From Acidobacteriota bacterium (GTDB lineage Bacteria > Acidobacteriota > Terriglobia > Versatilivoradales > Versatilivoraceae): a DNA stretch of 64,000 nt. The stretch covers positions 47,941-111,940 of the forward strand of contig JAJDUG010000027.1 in the NCBI GenBank assembly GCA_022826755.1, given 5' to 3'. Position numbers and translations under genes: made by a program. Positions within the stretch are counted from its first letter, which is position 1; each line of letters begins with the position of its first letter. This document shows positions 27,785 through 36,289 of the stretch, one piece after another. Under the pieces are notes generated by a model. It was not told where the DNA came from. It saw only the letters and a list, made by a program, of their open reading frames with translations, and did not search any database.

Positions 27785-28476
27785 CCTGCAGAATGACCCT
27801 CAGAGCGATTCAGAGCTATCTGGATGACGGCTTGTTTGGGCGACAGAGGTTTGAGATGGACCGTCACCTGGAGGATTGCGCATCCTGCCGGCGGGCGTTG
27901 GACGAGTTTCGGGCACTGCGGCAGGTGATGGGAAGGCTGGATCGCCAGCCTCCTCCGCCGAACCTGGAGTTGAGGATCAGGGTGGCTGCCTCGATCCACG
28001 GAGAGAGAATGTCTCTGAAACAACGGCTCAACAGGCTGGGCAATCTGATGAATCCCCTGGCCGTTCCCGCCTTCAGCGGCGTTTTCCTGACCTGCCTGAC
28101 CTTTATCGTCCTCTTGAGCACCCTGTTCAGCGGCGCAAGCCTGGGCTCCGGCGACCCCGACTCGGCCCTGGGATTGTTCACCGAGCCTCGCGCCAGGTCC
28201 CTGACCATGATGCCTGTCGTGTTTGGCGCCGATTTGCCGTTTGTAACCCAGCCGGTCACCGTGAAGACTCTGGTCGGCGAGGATGGTCGGGTGATCGACT
28301 ACACGGTTCTGAGCGGGCCTCGAGATGAACGGAGTCTCGCATTCCTGGATCGATTCCTCTATTTCGGGGTCAACATGGATCCGGCCACATTTTTGGGACG
28401 TCCCACCGTCGGCACCTTCGTGATGACCTTGAGCTTCTACCCCACCACCCAGGACAGGATTGACGTCCGCGGCTAG
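27781..28476 (+). CDS. Membrane anti-sigma factor with zf-HC2 and a TonB-C-like domain
   Basis: The 231-aa protein begins with a zinc-binding anti-sigma domain (HLEDCASCRRALDEF, the HxxxCxxC pattern), then a transmembrane helix (about residues 94-115, FSGVFLTCLTFIVLLSTLF), and ends in an extracytoplasmic domain. That domain (VTVKTLVGEDGRVIDYTVLS, DPATFLGRPTVGTFVMTLSF) follows the TonB C-terminal pattern of 'dG.V....vlsG ... dPA...G.pv'. It should hold the sigma factor at the membrane and might sense an envelope signal. Translationally coupled to the sigma gene. Confidence 0.82.
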   Translation: MTCRMTLRAIQSYLDDGLFGRQRFEMDRHLEDCASCRRALDEFRALRQVMGRLDRQPPPPNLELRIRVAASIHGERMSLKQRLNRLGNLMNPLAVPAFSGVFLTCLTFIVLLSTLFSGASLGSGDPDSALGLFTEPRARSLTMMPVVFGADLPFVTQPVTVKTLVGEDGRVIDYTVLSGPRDERSLAFLDRFLYFGVNMDPATFLGRPTVGTFVMTLSFYPTTQDRIDVRG

Positions 28477-28534
28477 CCGGCATTCCTGTCCTTCATGGTA
28501 TGATTCCGGGTCTGTCGCCGGGCGCGGAGACCCA

Positions 28535-29368
28535 ATGGCTCTCAAGTGGATCGCTGCAGATATTGACGGCACCATCCTGGATAGTTCCAGCCGACTCCCT
28601 CCGGAAAACGTGACGGCATTTCGCCAGGCTCGGGACCGTGGAATCGAAGTGATTCTGGTGACCGGACGCCGCTACGGCGCCGCCGTCCGGGTTGCCGAGG
28701 CCCTGGGGTTGTCCTCGCCGCTCATCGTCAACAATGGAGCCATGATCGTGTGCCCGGTTCAGTCGCGGCGGCTGGCCCGGTGGTTTCTGGCGCCCGAGGT
28801 AGCGACCGCCGTCCTGTCCGCCACTTCCGGCTACACCCACTGCACGGTCCTGCACAAGGACAGGCCTGCCGCGGGGCAACTGGTGGTGTGTTCCCGCCCC
28901 CGGACGAACGGACAGTTGCACCACTATCTGAACAAGGTTCCAGGGGTGACGGTTCAAGTGGAGTCCCTCCGGAGCGAGATCGACGACGACCTGATCGAGA
29001 TCATGTTCAGCGGTCCGCTAAGCGTGATGGAAGCCGTCGAAGGGCGGCTCAGGGAATCCGGATTCGAGAAGCATGTGAGAATCGCAAAGACCTATTACCG
29101 GGAAAAGGACCTGGGAATACTCGATGTGTTGAACAAGGACAGTTCCAAGCGTTCCGCCCTGGACTTCCTGGCGCGGTCTCGCGGCATTCGGTCAACCGAA
29201 ATCATGGCCATTGGAGACAATCACAGCGACCTGGAGATGCTGGAGTATGCCGGGGTGGGTGTGGTGATGGCAAACGGCGTGGCGGCGCTCAGGGATCGGG
29301 GATTCTACCAAACGTCATCCAATAACGATGGCGGTGTGGCACGCGCCATTGGCCGGTTTTTTCTCTAA
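28535..29368 (+). CDS. HAD-superfamily Cof-type phosphatase
   Basis: The 277-aa protein has the four HAD motifs: DIDGT (D9, D11), VTGRRYG (motif II region), a lysine before the C2 cap's return, and GDNHSDLEML (motif IV). The mid-protein C2 cap marks the Cof/YbiV-type group that dephosphorylates sugar phosphates, flavin or PLP-like substrates. The ATG at 28535 follows a GCGGAG site. Its end overlaps the convergent CYTH gene by 4 bp. Substrate cannot be called from sequence. Confidence 0.87.
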   Translation: MALKWIAADIDGTILDSSSRLPPENVTAFRQARDRGIEVILVTGRRYGAAVRVAEALGLSSPLIVNNGAMIVCPVQSRRLARWFLAPEVATAVLSATSGYTHCTVLHKDRPAAGQLVVCSRPRTNGQLHHYLNKVPGVTVQVESLRSEIDDDLIEIMFSGPLSVMEAVEGRLRESGFEKHVRIAKTYYREKDLGILDVLNKDSSKRSALDFLARSRGIRSTEIMAIGDNHSDLEMLEYAGVGVVMANGVAALRDRGFYQTSSNNDGGVARAIGRFFL

Positions 29369-30000
29369 CCGCGCCTGCGGAAGATCATGGAGGTTCCGGA
29401 CGACCTGGGGCGCCGCTTGCGGAAGAGCTGCCAATAGCTGTCCTGGATGAAGTCGGTCGGTTTGCAGCCGAGTTTGGCAGACACCGCCAGGATGTCGCGG
29501 GCGGATCCCTCGATTTCGAGAAAGTCGCCGATGGGGGTTTCGTCCAGGGTCAGCGTCAGTTTCCTTCCGGAGGGCTTGTCGGGCTCGAGGACGGTGCGAT
29601 ACTTCTGGTATCGGAAGCTGGGTTGGAAACCGAGGCTCCTCAAGAGCTGCCGGACAACCTGGGCGTCGCCGAGTTCCGTTTCCAGTTCCTGCCGTATCTT
29701 GTATCGGGTGGAGTGCCGGGAAGGGGTCTTGAGAGTGATCCAGGCCCGGTCGCCGAAGGATCGTACCCGGAGGAGTTGGCGGTGCCGGGCCAGCGACCGG
29801 TCCGGGTAATCGAAAATCCAGTTATCCTCGAAGGCCCGAGGCGTTCGGATGCGGAAGCCGAGTTGAAGGAGGCGATCACGCACTTCGGGGAGGTCGGCCA
29901 ACTCGATTTTGACTTCGGTCTCGATGGACTTGGCCGGTGCGTCTTGGTGTGTTCCGGTTCCCACAGGCGAAGCTCTCCAGGTTGCCGACCGGCGCCGCAT
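29365..30000 (-). CDS. CYTH-domain protein (CyaB/ThTPase-like)
   Basis: The 211-aa protein has the tunnel-fold signature ETEVK (E27, E29, K31 of the ExExK motif), charged strands LLRVRSFGDRAWITLKTP, and LTLDETPIGDFLEIEG. CYTH proteins bind triphosphates with Mg and include class IV adenylate cyclases, thiamine triphosphatases and inorganic triphosphatases. Annotation pipelines often call this form CyaB, but the activity is not settled by sequence. About 23 non-conserved residues precede the domain and no ribosome site is evident at the ATG, so the true start may be internal. Confidence 0.82.
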   Translation of the reverse strand: MRRRSATWRASPVGTGTHQDAPAKSIETEVKIELADLPEVRDRLLQLGFRIRTPRAFEDNWIFDYPDRSLARHRQLLRVRSFGDRAWITLKTPSRHSTRYKIRQELETELGDAQVVRQLLRSLGFQPSFRYQKYRTVLEPDKPSGRKLTLTLDETPIGDFLEIEGSARDILAVSAKLGCKPTDFIQDSYWQLFRKRRPRSSGTSMIFRRRG

Positions 30001-30158
30001 CCATTATGACTCAGAGGCCGGCGCCTTCCAAGCCCCATGGAGCGTCCCTGAGAAGCCTGCTGGTGGAACGTGCCCGTGAACGTTGACAACGATTTGCGGA
30101 GATGTTAAAACCGGCGGGTCGAGTCGGATGTAAACTCCTTCCGGCAGTTCCTGCCTTC

Positions 30159-30232
30159 TGGGAGGTCGTCTAACGGTAGGACAGCAGACTCTGGATCTGC
30201 CTATCGGGGTTCGAATCCCTGCCTCCCAGCCA
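30159..30232 (+). tRNA. tRNA-Gln (anticodon CTG)
   Basis: The cloverleaf is complete: acceptor TGGGAGG (30159-30165) pairs with CCTCCCA (30222-30228), anticodon stem GCAGA/TCTGC encloses the loop CTCTGGA with anticodon CTG (reads CAG), and a T-loop GGTTCGAATCC follows. The discriminator is G and CCA (30230-30232) is encoded. It sits alone, with no other tRNA nearby. Confidence 0.95.
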
Positions 30233-30809
30233 AATTCCTCATTCTCCGACTCTCTACCCGTAACAGTTGCCTGACCCGGATTCCCGGGGCGCCTCCCGAT
30301 TTGTGGAACCCTCCCCGAGCACCCTCCCGCAAGCTCCAAGAGGCTGCGCATGCGGGCTCCGAGCGCGGCCGGGAGCGTAAGCCAAGGGGGCTTGTTCGGT
30401 CAATTCACAATTCTTGTGGAAAACTCTGTGGAAAAACAGGGCATGAGGACTGGAACTTGTTGATTAGCAATGAAAAAGACCAAGCTGCACACAAATCGGT
30501 GTATTGTTGTAAGTCATTGAATATAAATACTTTAATAAATACCCCCGAAATCGGCGTTCCTGTCGGAGAGCATTCCGCCGGAACCCCAGCAATCACTGGG
30601 TTTTCCACAATCGGATTGCGGGAATGCCCCACTGGGAGGGGGTTTTGGAGGTCTGAACCGTGTAGATCCAATAGCTGTAAGGCTTTCGCCCGGAAGGATG
30701 TGAACAAAAGATGTCTTCCCTGTTACGGATCGTATCGTGGGAGGGCGCCTTCATGGGGGCTGGAACGGGGTGCCGGCGGCAGAGAGCGGGGAACGACGGG
30801 CGGCCTCGA
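30233..30809. other. 577-bp non-coding region with clustered DnaA-box-like 9-mers and an AT-rich tract
   Basis: No convincing gene is present. TGTGGAAAA occurs at 30415-30423 and 30427-30435 (same direction, 12 bp apart), and its complement TTTTCCACA at 30601-30609. Between them, 30504-30542 is about 18% GC in a GC-rich genome. TTTTCCACA differs from the E. coli DnaA box TTATCCACA by one base. The set looks like an origin or a DnaA-binding locus, but neither dnaA nor dnaN is near. Confidence 0.5.
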
Positions 30810-31538
30810 TCAGGTGGCTTGAACGATTTTGAGATACCTGTGGAGGCAGTTCTCCAGGCCGTAATCGAGGGAGTCCACGGCGATGGCATGGCCGATGGAA
30901 ACCTCGAGGATTGCGGGGATGGTAAGGAAGAGGCTCAGGTTCTTGAGGTTCAGGTCGTGTCCTGCATTGACCCCCAGGCCGAGCTGCCGGGCATGGAGCG
31001 CGGCTCTTCGGTACTTGTCCAGCACTTCGTCCTGAGAGCCTCCTCCGAACGCATCCGCGTAGGTCTCGGTGTAGAGTTCGATACGATCGGCGCCGGTTGC
31101 CGGAACCCGGTCCACTTGAGCCAGGTCGGGATCCAGGAAGAGGCTTGCACGGATTCCGGCTTCCCGGAGGTCCGCGATGATGGGCTGAAGTCGGTTTCCG
31201 TCGCGGCGCAGGTCCCATCCGTGATCGGAGGTCAGTTGCTGGGGGGCATCGGGCACCAGCGTGCACTGGGCGGGCCTGGCCTGTTTCACCATGTCCAGGA
31301 AAAAGGGCGTTGGGTTTCCTTCGATATTGAATTCGACCGATTGCTCGGCGGTTACGGCCGCCAGGTCGAACACGTCCTGGAATTTCGTGTGGCGCTGGTC
31401 GGGCCGGGGATGGACGGTGATGCCGTGAACGCCGGTCCGGATGCAGCGTCGGGCCATGGCGACCAGGTTCGGCAGGTCCTTGCCGCGGGAGTTTCTCAGC
31501 AGAGCAAACTTGTTCAGGTTGACGCTGAGTTTGGTCAT
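30810..31538 (-). CDS. pdxJ: Pyridoxine 5'-phosphate synthase
   Basis: The 242-aa protein forms pyridoxine 5'-phosphate from 1-deoxyxylulose 5-phosphate and 3-amino-2-oxopropyl phosphate. PdxJ marks are LSVNLNKFALLRNSRG, GVHGITVHPRPDQRHT, EFNIEGNPT, CTLVPDAPQQLTSDHGWD, and the C-terminal GHDLNLKNLSLFLTIPAILEVSIGHA region. The ATG at 31538 matches the family N-terminus; a longer frame to 31610 has no family counterpart. It is separated from the sialidase-like gene by a divergent 242-bp gap. Confidence 0.94.
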   Translation of the reverse strand: MTKLSVNLNKFALLRNSRGKDLPNLVAMARRCIRTGVHGITVHPRPDQRHTKFQDVFDLAAVTAEQSVEFNIEGNPTPFFLDMVKQARPAQCTLVPDAPQQLTSDHGWDLRRDGNRLQPIIADLREAGIRASLFLDPDLAQVDRVPATGADRIELYTETYADAFGGGSQDEVLDKYRRAALHARQLGLGVNAGHDLNLKNLSLFLTIPAILEVSIGHAIAVDSLDYGLENCLHRYLKIVQAT

Positions 31539-31780
31539 GGCTTCCGGTGAGAGGAGGGCTTGTGTCTTCTGTTCGCGGCCAGGCCGAAGCGAAACGCCTG
31601 TGACGTCCACCGCTATCCGCGAAAACGAAGGGTCGCCACGGGCTAAAAGTCCTGGAAAGACATCCTAGTGATCTTGGCCTGAATTTTCCAGGTACGTTTG
31701 TTGAAAGAACGCTGCCGGCAGACATAGAATGCCTGGGATGGCGGGTGGGACTTCGCCGGGTCATGGAACTGGAGAAGATG

Positions 31781-32788
31781 ATGAAATTCGCAATAAGGCT
31801 GATGTCAGTGGCTGGACTCGTGGCAGGATCCTGCCTGCCTTTGACCGGAACCGAACCCGAACTCGTCTCGGTGAAAAAGATCTGGGCCAAGGCTCCCCAC
31901 AACGGCTTCACCGACCTGATTCGGTTCCATGATCAATGGCTTTGCACCTTTCGTGAAGGCGACTTCCATGGAAGCCGGCCGACCCGGGAGGTGATGCCCG
32001 AAGGGAAATCGGGCAGGCCCGGGCAGATCCGGGTCATCGCTTCAAGGGACGGCGAGCGTTGGGAATCGGCGGCCCTGTTGAGCGAAAAGGGCGTGGACCT
32101 GCGCGATCCCAAGCTCTCGGTCATGGAGGACGGCCGCTTGATGCTGCTGGCCGGAGGGTGTATCGACGATCCCCTCAAAGAGGAGCAATGGGGCTATGTG
32201 ACGCGGGCGCCGCGAGTAGCCTTTTCCGCGGACGGCCGCCGCTGGACACCGACTCGCAGACTGCTGGCCGAGGACCATTGGTTGTGGAGGGCTACCTGGC
32301 ACGAGGGCAAGGCCTACAGTCTTTCCAAGATGGGGGAAACGCCCAATCCCCGCCGGGGATTCCTGTACTGGACTCGCGACGGCCTGGATTGGCATTGGCT
32401 GACCGAATTCAAGCTCAAGGGAGTCAGCGAGACGACTCTGCGGGTCATGCCGGACGGTGAGATGATCGCCTTGATTCGACCGCACTATCTGGGCAGGAGC
32501 CGGCCGCCTTACAGGAAATGGCAGTTCCGCAAGATCGAGCACAGCATCGGCGGCCCCAATTTCATTCGGATTCCGGACGGCAGCTTGTGGGCCGGCAGTC
32601 GCCTGAATGGCAAGACGGTCCTGTCGAGGATGACCCCGGAGAGCTTCGAGCCGGTGTTGACCCTGCCCAGCGGCGGAGACACCAGCTACCCGGGCATGGT
32701 GTGGCACGACGATCTGCTGTGGATCAGCTACTACTCCTCCCACGAAGGCAGGACCAGCATCTACCTGGCCAAGGTTCGATTCCGATGA
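31781..32788 (+). CDS. Exported sialidase-like beta-propeller protein
   Basis: The 335-aa protein has a signal peptide (MKFAIRLMSVAGLVAGSCLP) and three Asp-box motifs (SRDGERW, SADGRRW, TRDGLDW), the SxDGxxW repeats that mark six-bladed sialidase/neuraminidase propellers. A glycoside-active role is plausible, but I cannot identify all of the arginine triad. ATGA overlap with the downstream transporter indicates translational coupling, so uptake of a released product is a reasonable guess. The ATG at 31781 has GGAG six bases upstream. Confidence 0.72.
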   Translation: MKFAIRLMSVAGLVAGSCLPLTGTEPELVSVKKIWAKAPHNGFTDLIRFHDQWLCTFREGDFHGSRPTREVMPEGKSGRPGQIRVIASRDGERWESAALLSEKGVDLRDPKLSVMEDGRLMLLAGGCIDDPLKEEQWGYVTRAPRVAFSADGRRWTPTRRLLAEDHWLWRATWHEGKAYSLSKMGETPNPRRGFLYWTRDGLDWHWLTEFKLKGVSETTLRVMPDGEMIALIRPHYLGRSRPPYRKWQFRKIEHSIGGPNFIRIPDGSLWAGSRLNGKTVLSRMTPESFEPVLTLPSGGDTSYPGMVWHDDLLWISYYSSHEGRTSIYLAKVRFR

Positions 32789-34314
32789 ATGCAACCGAGC
32801 CGCAGCTTCCCCCACCGCCACGGGCGCTGATTTCAACCAACCCCCTGCAGTGGATTCGATTCTTCGGTCCCGGCGCCATCCTGGCGTCGGTGACCGTGGG
32901 CAGCGGAGAAATCCTGTTTCCCTCGCGAGGGGGAGCCATTTTCGGGTTCAGCATACTGTGGGTCATCCTGTTCGTGGCGTTCCTGAAATGGATCTTCGTC
33001 TACACCAGCATTCGCCACATGATTCTCAGCGGGGGGCATCCCCTGGAGCGATGGCGCAAGATTCCCGGGCCCAGCGGCTGGTTCCCTCTCTTTCTGATCG
33101 TGATCGTCGTCCTGGCCACGCCGCTTTGGTTCTCGTTTCTGACCGGACTGACGGGCCAGATCTGCGCGGCCATCGCCGGGGTCGGGGACCAGTACCTCTG
33201 GGCGACTCTTTCGGTCGTGGGGGCGATTGCCCTCTTGTCGCTCGGCGGCTACGAGTTTCTGGAGAAGGCCCAGACGATCATATTGGGCCTGATGGTGGTA
33301 TGCATCGTCGTGGCCGTGTTCTACGTGGCTCCGCCCTGGTTGCAGGTGCTCCAGGGCTTTTTCCCGCAAACTCTCAGCTATCCCGATTGGCTGTACTCAT
33401 TGATGCCTCAGATGAGGGATCGTTCCGTCTGGGTGGAGGTGGTGGTCTATTCCTCCGCCATCGGAGGGCAGAGTTACGACTACCTGGGATACCTTTCCTT
33501 CCTGAGGGAGAAGAAGTGGGGCTGGAGTCATCTCAAGACGGCGACGCCGGAGCAGCTCGAAGAGATAGCGGCACGCAAGGATCACCCGGCGCGGCTATGG
33601 CTCCGGGCGGCTCTGGTCGACACCGGCGCCAGCTTCTTCATGGTCGTCTTTATCGGCGCCTGCTTTGCCATTCTCGGGGCGGTCATATTGCAGCCGGACC
33701 AGCAGGTGCCGGAAGGCCTGCGCATGCTGACCTACCAGGCCGCATTCCTCACCACCCTCCATCCCTGGCTGCTGCCCCTCTACCACCTGGCCGTTTTCCT
33801 GGCTTTCTTCGGAATCCTGTACGGGGGGCCCGAACTCAGCTATCGAGTTCTATTCGAATACTTGAAGGCGATGCCACGCTACCGGAACAGACTGCCCCTG
33901 CGGGGTCTGAGAACCGGCTGGATCCTCTGGGCCCTGGGAGGGGGCATTCTGGTTCTCTGGTGGAGTCGGTTCAATCCCGAAGTTCGCCTGTTGGATATCG
34001 TGACGCCGGCCGGCATCTACACCGGTGTCCTCTCCTGCGGATTCTATGCTCTGGCCAATCTGTGGGCGGACCGCCGTTTTCTGCCTCTTCCCTTGCGAAT
34101 GGGAAGCTGGCTGGTGGCCCTCAACGTTGCCTCTGCCATCGCCCTTTCCAGCTTTGGACTCAAGGCGCTTTGGGACTACGATCAGTTTCGGGGCTACCTG
34201 GTGCTGGCACTGTTCCTGGCTCTCTGTTTCGCGTTGGCCGGACTGCTGCGGTTTGTGGACCGCGCGGCGGCTTCCCATGAGACAGGACACCAGGCTCGCG
34301 AACCCAATCCTTGA
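32785..34314 (+). CDS. NRAMP-related membrane transporter without canonical metal-site motifs
   Basis: The 509-aa protein has about 11 hydrophobic helices and an NRAMP-type opening (FGPGAILASVTVGSGEILFP). In true Mn/Fe NRAMPs helix 1 has DPGN and helix 6 has MPH. Here those places read TVGSGE and IGGQSYDY. It therefore belongs to the wider NRAMP/APC superfamily, probably with a different substrate. It overlaps the sialidase-like gene by ATGA and is followed 15 bp later by a sugar isomerase-like gene, so an operon is likely. Confidence 0.72.
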   Translation: MNATEPQLPPPPRALISTNPLQWIRFFGPGAILASVTVGSGEILFPSRGGAIFGFSILWVILFVAFLKWIFVYTSIRHMILSGGHPLERWRKIPGPSGWFPLFLIVIVVLATPLWFSFLTGLTGQICAAIAGVGDQYLWATLSVVGAIALLSLGGYEFLEKAQTIILGLMVVCIVVAVFYVAPPWLQVLQGFFPQTLSYPDWLYSLMPQMRDRSVWVEVVVYSSAIGGQSYDYLGYLSFLREKKWGWSHLKTATPEQLEEIAARKDHPARLWLRAALVDTGASFFMVVFIGACFAILGAVILQPDQQVPEGLRMLTYQAAFLTTLHPWLLPLYHLAVFLAFFGILYGGPELSYRVLFEYLKAMPRYRNRLPLRGLRTGWILWALGGGILVLWWSRFNPEVRLLDIVTPAGIYTGVLSCGFYALANLWADRRFLPLPLRMGSWLVALNVASAIALSSFGLKALWDYDQFRGYLVLALFLALCFALAGLLRFVDRAAASHETGHQAREPNP

Positions 34315-34329
34315 GATGGAGAAAACGCC

Positions 34330-35337
34330 ATGAAGCTTGGGGTCATTTCGTCGAATCTGATGCAGTACGAGTTCGAGGAGGGGTTGCGCTATGCCCGCGA
34401 GCTCGGGTTGGGCGCCGTCGAGGTCGGCGCCTGCGGTCTGGCCAGCAACCGGAAATTCTGCGATCGAGAACGGCTGGTGGCCCACCGGGAGGAAATCCCC
34501 CGCTGGCTGGAGGCCTTCGAACGCAACCAGCTCGAGATCAGCGCGCTGATCGGACACGGGGCGCCGCTGATGCCCGACAAGGCCATTGCCCAGGAGTACT
34601 CCCGGCAGTTCCGCCAGACCTGCCAGCTCATGGAGTGGGCGGGCATCCGCCGGATGACCCTCCTGTCAGGCCTGCCCGAGGGTGCGGAGGGGGATCGAAC
34701 CCCGGTTTGGGTGACCTTTGCCGATCTTCCCTTTCTGCGGGACACGGTGGAGTGGCAGTGGGAAAAACGATTGATTCCCTATTGGCGGGAACACGGAAAG
34801 ATCGCCAGCGACCACGGGGTGACCCTCTGCTTCGAGATGCATGGTGGAGACCTGGTTCACAACCCGGTGACCCTCAAGAGGCTCCGCCGGGAAGTCGGAC
34901 CGGTGGTGGCCTGCAACTTCGATATTTCCCACATGTGGTTTCAGAGCATCGACCCCTGCGAAGCGGTCCGCTACCTGGGTGACCTGGTCCAGCACGTGCA
35001 TGCCAAGGATACCCATATTCAGGCGCACAATGTCCGGCTGAGGGGCTTTAACGACTCGGCCTCGGTAGAGTCCCCCGAGCAGCGCCCCTGGAACTTCACC
35101 ATTCCGGGTTGGGGTCACGGGGAATCCGACTGGAAGGAGTTTGTGACCGCCCTGCAGTTCGTGGGCTATGACCACGTCCTGTCGATCGAGATGGAGTGCG
35201 AGTATCTCAACGTCGAGGAGGGATTGAAGAAATCGGTCGACTTCCTCAAGCCCGTGGTGTTCCAGAAGGAACCGGGTCCCAAGTGGTGGGAGCTGGCCGG
35301 GATGAGCGATGCCGGCAGCCTGTGGAAGGAGGACTAG
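34330..35337 (+). CDS. Sugar phosphate isomerase/epimerase-like TIM barrel
   Basis: The 335-aa AP-endonuclease-2-fold protein (xylose isomerase-like TIM barrel) shows the metal-site acids and histidines of the family: LCFEMHGGDLVHNP, CNFDISHMWFQ, VQHVHAKDTHI and the C-terminal LSIEMECEYL. The fold covers sugar isomerases, epimerases and inositol enzymes, so the reaction is not assignable. It starts 15 bp after the transporter with a GGAGAA site. Its stop codon (TAG, 35335-35337) lies inside the left terminal repeat of a MITE-like element. Confidence 0.82.
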   Translation: MKLGVISSNLMQYEFEEGLRYARELGLGAVEVGACGLASNRKFCDRERLVAHREEIPRWLEAFERNQLEISALIGHGAPLMPDKAIAQEYSRQFRQTCQLMEWAGIRRMTLLSGLPEGAEGDRTPVWVTFADLPFLRDTVEWQWEKRLIPYWREHGKIASDHGVTLCFEMHGGDLVHNPVTLKRLRREVGPVVACNFDISHMWFQSIDPCEAVRYLGDLVQHVHAKDTHIQAHNVRLRGFNDSASVESPEQRPWNFTIPGWGHGESDWKEFVTALQFVGYDHVLSIEMECEYLNVEEGLKKSVDFLKPVVFQKEPGPKWWELAGMSDAGSLWKED

Positions 35338-35581
35338 CCCGCCTTTCTCGCCAGGGGGCGTGATCATGGCGCAGTAATTTCCTCCTCAGCGCGTGCTCGT
35401 GAGCGAAGAGCATAGCGGTTTCTACGGTCGAGCGAGCATGTGCGCGCTGAGGAGGAAAGGACAAGCCAGGGCGCGCCCAGCGCCGTGTGTAGTCGCAAGA
35501 AGTCACAACAGGTCCGATAAAGTACTGAATATAAAAGGCCTTCTAAAGTACATTCAGCGGCCTGGTGAGAAAGGCGGGCTT
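35336..35581. mobile_element. MITE-like element A
   Basis: A 246-bp non-coding element with terminal inverted repeats: left 35336-35355 (AGCCCGCCTTTCTCGCCAGG) and right 35562-35581, complementary at 19 of 20 bases. The same ends, 22 bp and perfect, flank the element at 59321-59452. Left flank has TA (in CTAG) and right flank TT, so a TA duplication is possible but not intact. The interior contains its own inverted repeat (35378-35458) and no gene. It lies tightly between a stop codon and the next gene's start at 35585. Confidence 0.7.
35378..35458. repeat. Internal inverted repeat of MITE-like element A
   Basis: TTTCCTCCTCAGCGCG (35378-35393) pairs perfectly with 35443-35458, and partial pairing continues inward (TGCTCG against CGAGCA). 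The transcript could fold into a long hairpin. This arm is not shared with element B. Confidence 0.75.
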
Positions 35582-35584
35582 GGG

Positions 35585-36289
35585 ATGTCGCTGGCGATCG
35601 AGTGGGTGGGACTGGCCTGTTTCAGACTGTGGCGGGACCATCGCCCGGTGCTGGTGATGGATCCCTACACGCCTTCGGCCGTGGGGGTGGGAGGTCCGGA
35701 TGTCCCCTTTCTGAAAGCAGACCAGGTGATCGTCAGTTCTCTCACCGACCGGGGTCACGCCTGCATTCAGGTGGTGGAAGGGAATCCTCCGGTGATCAAC
35801 GCCCTGGATCTGGCCGAGGGCCGCGGTCGGGCGGAGATGAACGGAGAGCCGATTGTGACCCTCAAGGCGGCCGAGGCTCCGGACCATCCCGAAGGCGCCG
35901 ACGACAATGCCCTGTATGCCTTCAGGGCAGGGGACCTGTGGATCCTGCACATGGGAGACCTCGGGTATGGGTTGAGTGCCGGCCAGTTGGCTCCCTTTGC
36001 CGGTCGCTGCGATGTCCTGTTGGCCATCGTCGGTGAAAAGCTCACCCTCACTCTGGACGAGCTGGACCCGATGATCGAGATCCTCCGGCCCAAGTGGATC
36101 CTCCCCATGCACTACTACCTGCCTCCCATCGACGGGGGCATGACGCCGGTGGAGGTCTTTCTGAAGAGGCGTCCGCGAGACCCCCTGGTCCATGTGCGAC
36201 ACCACACCGTGCCGCTGCCGCCTCCCCGTCTCTCCAGCGATCGGCCTACCCTGGTGGTGCTGGACCCCTCGGGCTATCGACCAGGTTGA
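35585..36289 (+). CDS. UlaG-like MBL-fold protein with degenerate metal motif
   Basis: The 234-aa protein follows the COG2220 (UlaG-like) layout: WVGLACFRLWRDHRPVLVMDPY at the start, LHMGDLGYGL (the 'h.GD.g' strand), and ILPMHYYLPP near the end. The canonical THSHxDH site is replaced by VSSLTDRGHACI, so the HxHxDH histidines are missing. It may be a non-catalytic relative or use a different metal arrangement. The ATG lies 3 bp after the MITE-like element, whose right arm supplies the purine-rich stretch upstream. Confidence 0.7.
   Translation: MSLAIEWVGLACFRLWRDHRPVLVMDPYTPSAVGVGGPDVPFLKADQVIVSSLTDRGHACIQVVEGNPPVINALDLAEGRGRAEMNGEPIVTLKAAEAPDHPEGADDNALYAFRAGDLWILHMGDLGYGLSAGQLAPFAGRCDVLLAIVGEKLTLTLDELDPMIEILRPKWILPMHYYLPPIDGGMTPVEVFLKRRPRDPLVHVRHHTVPLPPPRLSSDRPTLVVLDPSGYRPG

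Noticed and set aside
30405..30707. A 100-codon frame in the origin-like region
   Set aside because: It crosses the AT-rich tract and the boxes, has no ribosome site and no recognisable domain.
30159..30809. Integrated element at the tRNA-Gln 3' end
   Set aside because: No integrase gene, no duplicated tRNA end and no atypical gene block was found downstream.
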